A stretch of DNA of 21,477 bases from Chara braunii (Eukaryota; Streptophyta; Charophyceae; Charales; Characeae), in assembly GCA_003427395.1 (NCBI GenBank), contig BFEA01000042.1:277752-299228 (forward strand), written 5' to 3'. Below the pieces are notes generated by a model, which did no database searches, was not told where the DNA came from, and worked only from the letters and a program-made list of their open reading frames with translations. Below, in pieces: positions 1 to 8,442 of the stretch (the first letter of the stretch is position 1; the number at the start of each line of letters is the position of its first letter). The position numbers were made by a program, and so were the translations under genes.

Positions 1-146
1 GATTGCACAGTGCGCGCCCACAGAAAACTCAGGGATCACGTCCAACGTGCATGCATGCAGATGCAGATGGCGTAACTACTTCCTTAAACCAGAATCAGCC
101 ACAAGCTTTAGATTGCGCAGTGCGCGCCCACAGAAAACTCAGGGAT
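1..146. repeat. 36 bp direct repeat, two copies
   Basis: Bases 1-36 and 111-146 are the same 36-base sequence with a single difference (A versus G at the seventh base). The 74 bp between them shows nothing recognisable. The first copy starts at the window edge, so the repeat may extend leftward. No coding potential is convincing here. Confidence 0.85.
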
Positions 147-1740
147 ATGGCCTCCGGGTGACATTTCAGAGGTCAGCTGTAAACTTGCCTTTTCGGGTAA
201 CCTACGGATCTCTAAGATTTAAGCAACAGACCTACGGATCAAATCCACACAACCTGGGCTTCGCACACAAGGCATTTATACATGGGTTTGGGGACAGGTC
301 GTGGGTTCACAAACGTACTGTACAGTGTACACTGGGTTGGGGAAAGTCTGGGGATCAAGCCCGCCCAGGCCAGTACTATGCACACGGGCAAAGTGATCCG
401 GGGATATTCACACGGACAAAATGATCCGGGGGTATTTTCATCCCATGCGGGGCCGGTAGCGTCCACGGAAAACGGCCTCAGGGCGGGTCCCTGGGTGCCG
501 AGTTCCTGCCCGGGTTTTTTCAGGCATCCAAACCAAGAAGGTTTCCACGTGGGTGCTTTCCACCGATTATCCCCTCGAAGTCCTCGACCGCTGTTCATCG
601 GAGACTCCACGTAGTAGCTCTACAACGAGCGCCCGGATTTTGAGAGTGGACCTGGATCCTGGAAGTACAAACAGGACTTCTTGCTGTCTTTTTGTGACCA
701 CCTATATAGTGTAGAGTGGTGTAGAACCCACGTCGCCACAGCGAATGCTGCGAATGCTACTTGTCCGTTTTGTCCGGCAATCAGCTTGCATCCTTGATTG
801 TCATTTGTGTTCATTGCTCTAGAAAAAAAGAAAACAAGTTCAATCCCTTTGGTGTTTTCTGTGTTCAGATGTTTTTTAAGGCATTTGTGTGTGTCCCTGC
901 TACCTGGTCTAAAACAGCGCTGGTATAGTTTCAATCAATTTTTGCAGTAGGCCCGTGTAGGGTGTGAGGCTCAAGGGGCCAAGGGCAGAGGCTATGTTGT
1001 AAATAGGATGGATGTCGTCATGTTAGCTTCGGGTGTTATGTGATTTCTTTTCCATGACTTAAATTGACTTTCCCCCCTCGCAGGACTCTATCCAGATGCC
1101 AATTTCTGGGTGAACAGTAAGCCAATTTCTGGGTGATCACTGATCCCTGCTTACGGGATATAAATGGCTGGCGGTGCCAGCCCAAACTAAGGGAAGAAAG
1201 ATGTTGTGCTGGTGCTTGAGATGTTGTGCTGGTGCTTGTGAAAGCTTGGTGCACACTGCACAGGTCCACCTCAGTGAATGAAAAGCGGCTCGGAGGTAGT
1301 GGTGGTTGGATGGTGGAATGTTGGTGGGTGGCGAGGGGTGCAGCTACGCGGCCTGATTGTGGCAGGAAACCGGTTGGAGAAATTGACTTTTCTAAATGTT
1401 TCCAATTTAAACCCATTACAAGTAAGCCACATTTCTAGCTGGTAGCTACCTGACAGTGTCTGTTTTCATTCACCCAGGAAGGAAACGCAAGGTATATGGA
1501 TGGTTTATTATACTTCACTAAGTGCACTTCAATCAAGTTCAATGACTTCACTTATATGAAATTGTTCTTGCATCCTTGTTTAATGTCTTTTTGACTTGGT
1601 GCATGCTGTTCGTTCGACTGCCTGGCACTGAATCCCCCGATCCATGGTCGCCGTGGTCATGACCGTGGCTTGCAGTCATGCCCGCAATGTCATTCCGGAA
1701 CCCCGATGCTACCCCTTACGGCGTTTGTGGGTGAAAAACA
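147..1740. other. non-coding stretch with short local duplications
   Basis: I see no supportable gene. Open frames here are short, overlap each other on both strands and resemble no family. Two small duplications stand out. A 16-base unit occurs at 1098-1113 and 1121-1136, and an 18-base unit occurs at 1201-1218 and 1221-1238. A pyrimidine-rich tract ending in CAG at 1078-1083 could be a splice acceptor, but no exon can be recognised after it. A ten-base palindrome (GGTCATGACC) at 1655-1664 recurs at 2483-2492. Confidence 0.6.
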
Positions 1741-2345
1741 ATTAAAAAAATAAAAATAAGAAAATCGATTGATTGATTGAATTTGTGTGTTTGATTGATT
1801 AATTTTTTTGAGTGATTGACTGATTGCTTGATTGATTAATTTTTCGATTGATTGACTGATTGATTGACTGATTGACTGATTGATTGATTGGTTGGTGGGG
1901 GAGGGGTCGCGCGACTCGCCCCCCCCCCTTTCCAGCCAGCACATGCACACAAAGACACACACATGCACACACCCGGTATTGAACCCACTGTCGTTTTGCG
2001 TAACCGTTTTTTGAGTGATTGATCGACTGATTGGTGGGGGAGGGGTCGCCCCCCCCCCCCTGGCGTGTCCAAACACACCCACACACATACGCACACACGC
2101 ACACACGCACACATGCAGCAGACACACACACACGCGGGTCAAATGAACCCACTGTTTTTTTTTTTCGTACTCCTTTTTATTTCTTTTATTTTTTTTTTAT
2201 TGATTGGTTGATTGATTGGCGGGGAAGGGGTTGTCCCCCCNCCCCCCCCTTTGTGCACACACGCACACACACATGTGTGCATGCGTGTTCCTGCCCCTTT
2301 TTTTTTTTTGGTATCCAATCAATCAATCAATCAATTAATCAATCA
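1741..2345. repeat. composite simple-sequence array (GATT / G-C tract / CA / T units)
   Basis: The stretch is built from about three successive composite blocks. Each has a GATT-type tetranucleotide run, then a motif like GGTGGGGGAGGGGTCG running into a C tract, then a CA-rich run with CGCA variants. The first two are followed by a short GAACCCACTGT motif and then T-rich sequence. Block cores lie near 1755-1990, 2010-2160 and 2195-2290. It ends with the reverse complement of the tetranucleotide run (AATC units, 2316-2345), so the array is bounded by inverted tetranucleotide tracts. An undetermined base at 2241 falls in the third C tract. Open frames on both strands here, rich in Cys/Val or Thr/His, are translations of the repeats and not genes. 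Confidence 0.85.
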
Positions 2346-2687
2346 GTATGTGTGTGTCAAAAACGAAAAAAAAAACCTAAAGATTTTCGGCTTTTTTGTG
2401 TTAAAAAAAGATAAAGATGTGTGGCTTTTTTTGTGTTAAGATTTTTGGCTAAACCTTTTTTGCAGGTCGGGTTCGACCCCGCGGTCATGACCACTCGGGA
2501 CATAGCTGTCTGGCCCCTTGTGTAACGTTTGTGTGAATACACTTGACTGTCTCTGTGGCACCCAATCCCCCCTCTTTGTTTCCCCTCTTTGTTTCTGATT
2601 TGTGCTTCTGGTGCCCTGCTTTGGTGCTGCATGTTTTTCTCATTCTGTATTTTCCCGGTTTGTTACCGCTGGCCTGCTGCCCTACAG
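2346..2687. other. probable intron tail before the 2688 exon
   Basis: The left part repeats a GGCTTTTTTTGTGTTAA-like unit twice (around 2389-2440). A T-rich tract ending in TTTTTTGCAG at 2456-2465 looks like a splice acceptor, but the sequence after it soon meets stops in the frame I could follow. A second pyrimidine-rich tract runs from about 2586 to the CTACAG at 2682-2687, which I take as the acceptor for the next exon. Calling this intron is inference; no matching donor is identified. Confidence 0.4.
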
Positions 2688-3821
2688 TACGTAACTGGCA
2701 GTAGAGTTATCGGGATCGAGAACGGTGCTCGAGGTCTGGGTGCAATCCTCAACATGAACGTTGCGGCCGACAACAAAGTGGCAGTCATTGTGGCTCCGGT
2801 CATCTCTGACGCGGCCAACAGAATGCGCAACACATATATCAATACCTTTTGGCTGCGAGATCTTACACGTGTCTTCATTGAAGTGGCGTCAACGGATTTG
2901 ATGGACGTTCCGTCGGGTGCAGGAGTGGGAGGCGACTATGGAGTCGCTGCGGGTCAAGGTATATTGGGAGCGGCAGGGATGAGCACACCGACTGCTCTGA
3001 CTGCGGGGGTTGCTAGTCCGACCGGAGTTGCAGCTGGTGTTGGGACATTTGGTGGTCCCATGGGAGGTGTAGGCACGGGGACTTTTGGAACACCTGTTGC
3101 AGGGATGGGCACACCAACTGCTCCCACCGCAGGGGTCGCTGGTCCGACTGCAGTTGCAGCAGGTGTTGGGACATTTGGTGGTCCCATGGGAGGTGCAGGC
3201 ACTGGGACTTTTGGAACGCCTGTTGCAGCAGGAGTTGGTATTGGATATCCAGGTGCAGTGTATCCACCTTATGTGGGGGTGACCACGCCTGGAGCATATT
3301 ATGATACCTCTGGGGCGACGACCATGCCTGGAACATATTATGCAACCCCTGAGACAACGATGACCGCGACTTATGGGGTTATGGGGGTTGGGGTGGCCCC
3401 TGTAGTGGCACCTGTGGGGCCCACGGGTGTAGGTGCCACGACCTACGACAGTTACGTGCTTCCTGGATCTGCTCCAGGAACCGTTGATCTCGTTGAAGTG
3501 ACAACGCGCACAGTGTCAGCTGCAGATGTGGGAGGTGTGGGTGCAGACGTGCCTGTAGCTGGTACAGACACAAGGACGGTCGATGTGGGAGAGACTGAAC
3601 GTCCAGAAGGGGAAGTACGTGTTGTCGAGATTGAGTCAGAAGAGACTCGTGGCAGAGAGACCGTGACAGGGAGAGAGGGAGAGGGCAAGACAGAAGCCTC
3701 AGAAGGGAAGGAAGGTGCAGTAGCTATGGATGTCAAGGAGGAGCAAGGCACACAGGAGAGGGAAGGGGGGCCACAAGAAGGCGAAGAAAGAGAAGCGCGG
3801 GCCCCTCAGCCAAACATGTAA
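2688..3821 (+). CDS. probable terminal exon of an unrecognised Gly/Ala/Thr-rich protein
   Basis: The open frame runs from an ATG at 2589 to TAA at 3819-3821 (410 codons). Its first ~33 residues read as Phe/Cys-rich intron-like sequence, and a T-rich tract ending CTACAG at 2687 suggests that coding starts at 2688 in phase 0, giving about 377 residues. Residue numbers below count from the 2589 ATG. Residues 34-110 are ordinary globular-looking sequence (VTGSRVIGIENGARGLG near its start, WLRDLTRVFIEVA near its end). Residues 131-214 are two 42-residue repeats starting MSTPTA and MGTPTA. A Tyr/Thr/Pro/Gly stretch follows, and from about residue 330 the tail is Glu/Arg/Gly-rich and acidic. I recognise no family, signal peptide or membrane segment. 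Codon use is GC-rich, unlike the AT-rich transposon downstream. The long biased open frame supports real coding; upstream exons are not identified. Confidence 0.55.
   Translation, partial: YVTGSRVIGIENGARGLGAILNMNVAADNKVAVIVAPVISDAANRMRNTYINTFWLRDLTRVFIEVASTDLMDVPSGAGVGGDYGVAAGQGILGAAGMSTPTALTAGVASPTGVAAGVGTFGGPMGGVGTGTFGTPVAGMGTPTAPTAGVAGPTAVAAGVGTFGGPMGGAGTGTFGTPVAAGVGIGYPGAVYPPYVGVTTPGAYYDTSGATTMPGTYYATPETTMTATYGVMGVGVAPVVAPVGPTGVGATTYDSYVLPGSAPGTVDLVEVTTRTVSAADVGGVGADVPVAGTDTRTVDVGETERPEGEVRVVEIESEETRGRETVTGREGEGKTEASEGKEGAVAMDVKEEQGTQEREGGPQEGEEREARAPQPNM
2981..3232 (+). repeat. in-frame 126 bp tandem duplication within the exon
   Basis: Two adjacent 126 bp units (2981-3106 and 3107-3232) encode the two 42-residue Gly/Thr/Ala/Val repeats. 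The period is a multiple of three and the second halves, which encode GVGTFGGPMGG and GTFGTPVA, are nearly unchanged. This is consistent with a tandem duplication kept in frame. Confidence 0.9.
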
Positions 3822-5141
3822 TAGCGCAGGGCAGGGAGCCTTCTGACCTCAGTGGCCGTTTTCGAAGACGATAAGGGTGGGGTGGGGACCGTGGGGTGGG
3901 GTGGGTTGGGGGTGGGGGGAAGAACGGTGGACGAGAGGGAAGTGAGAAAAGCTGTACAATATGTAGGCTAGTGTGGATAGCAACTGGCGGTTCAAGAGTT
4001 GTGCTTCTGGAACCAACTACAGTGAATTGCCGGTTAGGGAGTCGTGAGCCCCCAGCATAGGGTGTGACCGTGTGGGTATACCGTGGGGCATCAAACTTAG
4101 AATGCATGATAGTAATGAGTTGAGTTTACCAGATTTGCTATTTGGTTGTTAGACAAATTCAGTACGTGGTTGTTCACCGAAGTGGGTATGTGGTCCATAA
4201 TGTGGTTGTGCGCGGAACGCTGTATGTTGCTCCGGGACTCAGTCACTTAGGGAGTCAGGGAGACTGTGCCTAGTAGCCTACCATTGGGTCCAAGTCAGTA
4301 CGTAACATCGGTAACAGAGCTGCTATGTAGCTGACCGACCAGATATGCCTGTGTGATAGTGTGTATATAGTCTGAAAACTCTGAACAATACATGAGAGGA
4401 TGTTAGTCACAGGTGCATGCGACTGGCATCTGTGTCAGAGTACAGTTGGTATCATCGTTTGCGATTGTAAAGCCCCCAGCTAGTTTTTGGATTAAATCTT
4501 CAGTTGTGCGGGCATCGCTTTGAGCTGCTGGACCTCGTCCATGGGTTGGAACCACGGGTTGCAACTTGGAACCAAGCAGTTTCTCATTGTGGGTTTCGAG
4601 AGAAAGGATAGTTCTGGCAGAGAAAGATTGGTTCTGGCCCTTCTGGGTTTGAACCCTGGTTCTGCAGAGAAGGGCGAAGGTTGGAAGCAAGCAGGGTTTC
4701 CAGAGAAGTGTTGGTTCCGACTTCCGAGGTTTGAACTTCGAACCCTCTGCCAGTGGAGAGAACTTCAAGGCCATAGCCGCATAGGTTGGGAACTTGGGAC
4801 CAAGTAACTTTTAGTCCCATGTCCCATCAACTTTTAGTCCCATGTCAGGGTTGTGAGAGAACCAGTGGTTCCGGGTTCGAACCCTGGAGAGAAGTGTATA
4901 GAATCGTGTCAGAGTCATCTTTTAGACTTTTGGAGATCGAATGTCATCGACGCTTTTGTTGGTCGGTTGAGGACCACCACCCTGCAGTGCCTGCACTGCA
5001 GTGGATGTGAAATTGACAGACTGCGGTGCAGTCCTTTCTTGTGTTGATCGACGGTCGCTACCCCGCCGTGACCGGCGACCGGCTTAATTGTTTGTCCTGC
5101 GGGGAAAGAAAGAAAAAAAAAGTGTCGAAAGTGGTAAAGAC
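3822..5141. other. non-coding stretch 3' of the exon
   Basis: No gene is supported. Bases 3870-3930 are G-rich (runs of GGGG and GGTGGGG). An 18-base phrase (AACTTTTAGTCCCATGTC) occurs at about 4807 and again at about 4829. The palindromic phrase GGGTTCGAACCC at 4873-4884 and its variant GGGTTTGAACCC at 4645-4656 are each followed by CTGG and an AGAGAAG-like tail. They resemble a tRNA T-arm or B box, but no tRNA can be folded around them. No clear AATAAA polyadenylation signal was noticed just after the exon. Confidence 0.5.
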
Positions 5142-5700
5142 GATTTCAGCGTCTGTTGGGGAAGTTGGTTTTTGACAACCTTACCGGTTTGGTTGGTTGT
5201 CCTAGGAAAAGGAGGAAGACTTGCTAGCGTCAAAAGTGTGAAAAGAAGGAACAGCAGACTGAGCAGAGTGCCTCAGGGGGAGCCGATTTCATGGTCCGTT
5301 GGAGGAAGTTGGGTTTTGACAGCCCTACCGGTTTGGTTGGTTGTCCTAGGAAAAGGAGGAAGACTTGCTAGCGTCAGAAGTGTGAAAAGAAGGAACAGCA
5401 GACTGAGCAGAGGGCCTCACCGCCTCAGGGGGAGGAGCCGATTTCAGGGTCCATTGGGGAAGTTGTTTTTTTGACAGCCCTACCGGTTTGGTTGGTTATC
5501 CTAGGAAAAGGAGGACTTAGTGTCAAAGTGTGAAAAGAAAGAACAGCAGACTCTGCAGAGGGCCTCACCGCCTCAGGGGGAGGAGCCCATTTCAGGGTCC
5601 ATTGGGGAAGTTGGTTTTTTGACAGCCTTACCGGTTTGGTTGGTTGTCGTTGGTGTCAAAGTGTGAAAGGAGGAACAGCAGAGTGCCTCAGGCTCAGGGG
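5142..5700. repeat. four-copy ~150 bp tandem repeat
   Basis: Units begin at 5142, 5285, 5440 and 5588, each at a GATTTCA- or CATTTCA-like phrase, with spacings of 143, 155 and 148 bp. Each contains TACCGGTTTGGTTGGTT (5182, 5326, 5481, 5629), and most have a following CCTAGGAAAAGGAGGA, a TGTGAAAAGAAGGAACAGCAG phrase and a CCTCAGGGGGAG phrase. The fourth copy lacks the CCTAGG segment. Unit lengths vary by small indels. This is a minisatellite-like array; the open frame crossing the first copies is just the repeat translated. Confidence 0.9.
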
Positions 5701-5713
5701 GATCATTTGGTTT

Positions 5714-5959
5714 AACTGTTGGGTCATAATCACGTTAGCACTTTTCTTGATGTATCCCATCGCAATTATTACGGGTATACCTGGATGCATCTGACTGTAA
5801 TTACGTCCAGAGAACAATTGATAATTTCTGGTTGACAACTGTTGGGTTGTAATCACGTTAGCACTTTTCTTTGATGTATCCCAGCGCAATTAGTATGTGT
5901 ATACCTGGATGCATCTGACTGTAATTACGTCCAGAAAACAATTGATAATTTCTTGGAGG
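5714..5959. repeat. 123 bp tandem duplication
   Basis: Two adjacent units (5714-5836 and 5837-5959) share AACTGTTGGG, ATCACGTTAGCACTTTTCTT, GATGTATCCCA, GTATACCTGGATGCATCTGA and CAATTGATAATTTCT in the same order, with only scattered substitutions and single-base indels. The sequence and period differ from the array just upstream. No coding function is apparent. Confidence 0.9.
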
Positions 5960-6346
5960 AGTAGTATGTCCTTGGAAGTTAGAGGTTCATTTCAGTGAAC
6001 ATTTTCACCTTTTGAACAGCGCTTCACACAAAATTATGTCATTTCGACCTGGCTTTGTATAGCATATTGCACACTTTGACCGTACTTTGAACAGCAGTTT
6101 GCCATTTTGCCCCTGCTTCAAATTTGATCACTGAGCACTGAACAGTATTTTTTGGGGGGTGGGAGGCTAGGAGGCAAGTTTCTGTAAATAAAACGTTCTG
6201 GTGCTTGCTTTGTCTCGATTCTCCTTTCCTCTTCCGTCCTGGCTTTGATCTTGTGCCTTTTCTTAACGTTGGCCTCTTTGATCCCGTCTTTTTCTGACGG
6301 GTCTTTTCGTTTGTTTTTGTTTTTTGTTTTTCTTTTCCCCCCTCGG
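5960..6346. other. non-coding, T-rich
   Basis: Nothing recognisable as a gene. Bases 6290-6344 are a T-rich tract ending in CCCCCCTCGG. A similar T-rich tract ending CCCCCTCGG precedes the right-hand direct repeat at 7235, so the direct repeat described below probably extends leftward into this stretch. Confidence 0.5.
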
Positions 6347-6444
6347 GGGCCAAGTCCCCACTTAGGCTGATTCTTCGTTTCTGGCTGTTGATCTTCCTAA
6401 TCTACGGTCAGAAATTGAGAATTGGGCAAGTGGGACTTGGCCGG
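6347..6444. mobile_element. 98 bp miniature inverted-repeat insertion
   Basis: The ends are inverted repeats: GGCCAAGTCCCCACTT at 6348-6363 and AAGTGGGACTTGGCC at 6428-6442, whose complement matches the first with a one-base gap. The insertion splits the phrase CCTCGG-GGTTCTTTTAGC. The right-hand direct repeat at 7231 reads CCTCGGTTCTTTTAGC without it, so the empty site can be read in the same window. GG on both sides may be a 2 bp target duplication. There is no coding capacity. The family is not identified, and the size and structure fit a very short MITE-like non-autonomous element. Confidence 0.7.
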
Positions 6445-6523
6445 GGTTCTTTTAGCTTCCTCAACTTTCCTGTGCTTTTCAGATTCGGCAGGGGGAAAAC
6501 ATTTTGTTTTCGTTTTGGGGGGT
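6445..6523. repeat. left direct repeat flanking the foldback
   Basis: This ~79 bp sequence (GGTTCTTTTAGCTTCCTC, then TTTCCTGTGCTTTTC, then CATTTTGTTTTCGTTTTGGGG) recurs in the same orientation at 7235-7314 with about nine differences. The pair flanks the inverted repeat. Being direct and ending in neither TG nor CA, the copies are not obvious LTRs. Confidence 0.85.
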
Positions 6524-6542
6524 ATTCTCACTGGTCTTTTCG

Positions 6543-7200
6543 TTTTTTTTTGGGTTAATAGTAAAAATATTGCTGTTTCGAAGTTTGGCAGCAAAAATGT
6601 CGTCTTTGAAGTTTCCTTCGCAAAAATAGAGGTTTCGTTGCAGCTTTATCGCGTTCCCATAGTTTGCCAGCAAAAATACCGCGTTTTGCCCAGTTTCACG
6701 GCAAAGGACCGCTAGGCCTCTGGCCTCAGGGACTCAGGGACTCGGTGTTCTGGCCTGAGGCACTCAGCGTTGTTTGTTTTTTTTTTTTTTTTCGGGGCAT
6801 GGCCGATGCATCTGGGCATGCCCACGGCCGAGATGCCTCTGCCACGGCCGCGACAAACAAACAAAAAAAAAAAAAAAAAAAAAAAAAAGATACGTGGCCG
6901 AGGCATCTCTGGGTGGCCACGGCCGAGATGCCTCGGCCACATACGTGGGAAAAAAAAAAAAAAAAAAAAAAAGCTGAGTGCCTCAGACCAGAACGCTGAG
7001 TCCCTGAGTGCCTGAGGTCAGGGGCGTAGGGGTTCTTTGCTGGGAAACTGGGAAAAACGCGGTATTTTTGCTGGCAAACTATGGGAACGCGATAAAGCTG
7101 CAACGAAACATCTATTTTTGCAAAGGAAACTTCGAACGGAAGATATTTTTGCTGCCAAACTTCGAAACAGCAACATTTTTGAAATTAACCCTTTTTTTTT
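6543..7200. mobile_element. foldback element with ~220-250 bp inverted arms
   Basis: The left arm (about 6543-6790) and right arm (about 6950-7200) are reverse complements over most of their length. Shared landmarks include GGGTTAAT, GCTGTTTCGAAGTTTGGCAG, CGTTGCAGCTTTATCGCGTT, CCATAGTTTGCCAGCAAAAA and GAGGCACTCAG. By eye roughly nine in ten bases match. The loop of about 160 bp is bounded by poly(T) and poly(A) tracts and holds GC-rich CGGCCGAGATGCCTC repeats. No protein is encoded; open frames here are arm translations that appear in mirror image on both strands. The structure fits a foldback or MITE-like non-autonomous element. Confidence 0.8.
6894..6940. repeat. GC-rich palindrome in the foldback loop
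   Basis: GTGGCCGAGGCATCTC (6894-6909) is followed after a short spacer by its exact complement GAGATGCCTCGGCCAC (6925-6940). Partial copies of the same unit occur at about 6800-6855, separated from this one by a poly(A) run. The loop is therefore itself a nested hairpin. Confidence 0.85.
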
Positions 7201-7234
7201 TCTTTTCTTTTCTTTGTGTTTTTTTTTCCCCCTC

Positions 7235-7314
7235 GGTTCTTTTAGCTTCCTCAGCTTTCCTGTGCTTTTCGAAGTCAGCAGGGGGAAGACATTTTGTTTT
7301 CGTTTTGGGGGGGT
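7235..7314. repeat. right direct repeat flanking the foldback
   Basis: This is the partner of 6445-6523, about nine differences apart, and it retains the uninterrupted CCTCGGTTCTTTTAGC site that carries the 98 bp insertion in the left copy. The T-rich sequence immediately before it (7191-7230) resembles the T-rich sequence before the left insertion, so the true repeat may be longer than the aligned 80 bp. Confidence 0.85.
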
Positions 7315-7924
7315 AATTTATAGTTCAAACTTCAAAGCAAATTTGGTTTTTTGGTGTCTCAATCGAAGGCAACCATGAGGTTATTGGCCTTGCTCCACCG
7401 AGTCCATTTGATGTCGTCATGTATCTGGACCGAAGTACGAACATTCGGACAAACCAATTATGTTGAACGTGGTCATTGACATCAAACATTTTGAACGTGA
7501 TCAATGATACGTCCAGGTACTTTTTTGGCTCTGTCCAGATGCATGTTGTGCAATGGAGTGGGAGTCTTATGCCCTTTTTTATTTGTGACACTGTGATGGT
7601 ATGACCCCTCTCTTTGTCTTTGTCCGAGTTTGTCATCCTTTCGTCTCATGCTCTTTTTTTTTTTTTTTCTCCCTTTAACCTTTTTCTCACTCTCATGCTC
7701 TTTTTGGGACTAATTGAATTTTATCTTGTTTTGAACTTGGACCGAGAAAAAAAAAGAAAATCAGAAACATTGGCATTTTCCCAAGCGTCAGGGTTTTCAG
7801 TGCTCAACTTAGGTCCGTAGGTAAAAGAGTTGGGGTGTATTTTACTATTTTCAGCTGGAGATGAGATCGAGACGCTCTAAGAGAGAGGGTGATGGCAACA
7901 GCACACATCTCACACACTCACACT
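7315..7924. other. non-coding stretch
   Basis: No supportable gene. There are poly(T) tracts near 7647-7668 and an A-rich tract near 7747-7760. Short open frames on both strands show no recognisable motif. Confidence 0.5.
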
Positions 7925-8052
7925 CACACTGTACATAAGTACTCCAGGACTCGTAGTCTTGCAGTGTAAAAGGCTAACAAACAATGACCTCACACTGACA
8001 CCGTACATGGATACTCCAAGACTTGCAGTGTAAAAGGCAAATAAACGATGGA
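7925..8052. repeat. ~66 bp imperfect tandem duplication
   Basis: Two units (7925-7987 and 7991-8052) share CACACTG, CCGTACAT or TGTACAT, TACTCCA, CTTGCAGTGTAAAAGGC and AAACRATG in the same order. The first has a short extra piece after ACTC. No coding function is evident. Confidence 0.8.
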
Positions 8053-8405
8053 CTGCAGCTGGGTTGCATGGACAGAGGACTGACTGAACTGCACTGGTAC
8101 AGACACTCTGCAGCCTGAAATGATAAGCGGCCTGTGCGATTGCGCACATGGTCTGTGGTCCCAACGGCCAAGTTACTGTAGACAAACGGGAAAAGGGTCG
8201 CAGGAAAATGGTTGCCGTGGTCTGAGTATGGCTGGAGATGCAGTCGCCATTGTATCATATTTCTCACAACATGCGGGCCGTAGTTGAGTTTTCTTTTGGA
8301 AAGGGTGGCGGGAGGGGGTCGTGTCTTGCTGTGACTTGTGGCGTGAAGTATCCTTCCTACATGTAGTTTTTTCATTCTTCGAAAGCGTAGCTACCTCTGA
8401 GCCTG

Positions 8406-8442
8406 GGGGAAATGGGAAAACTGGCAGTTTTCCCATTTTCCC
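8406..8442. repeat. 17 bp stem, 3-base loop hairpin
   Basis: GGGGAAATGGGAAAACT (8406-8422) and AGTTTTCCCATTTTCCC (8426-8442) pair along the full 17 bases with one G-T position around a GGC loop. Transcribed in either direction it would make a tight stem-loop. No U tract follows and no function can be assigned. Confidence 0.8.

Noticed and set aside
1690-2152. Long minus-strand open frames rich in Cys/Val and in Asn-Gln-Ser repeats
   Set aside because: They are translations of CA, GATT and G/C simple repeats in three frames at once; no gene-like composition.
4853-4925. Complete tRNA gene
   Set aside because: Only a T-arm/B-box-like phrase is present; no acceptor, D or anticodon stem can be paired around it.
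5088-5474. 128-codon open frame as a gene
   Set aside because: The frame crosses tandem repeat copies and simply repeats the same amino-acid phrases; no start context or family similarity.
5142-5700. CRISPR-like array
   Set aside because: Units are 143-155 bp and similar along their whole length, with no short conserved repeat separated by unique spacers, and the context is eukaryotic.
6664-7103. Poly-Lys and poly-Phe containing open frames
   Set aside because: They arise from poly(A)/poly(T) tracts and mirror-image arms of the foldback.
6445-7314. LTR retrotransposon with ~80 bp LTRs
   Set aside because: The direct repeats are too short, lack TG/CA ends, primer-binding site and polypurine tract, and the interior is an inverted repeat with no coding sequence.
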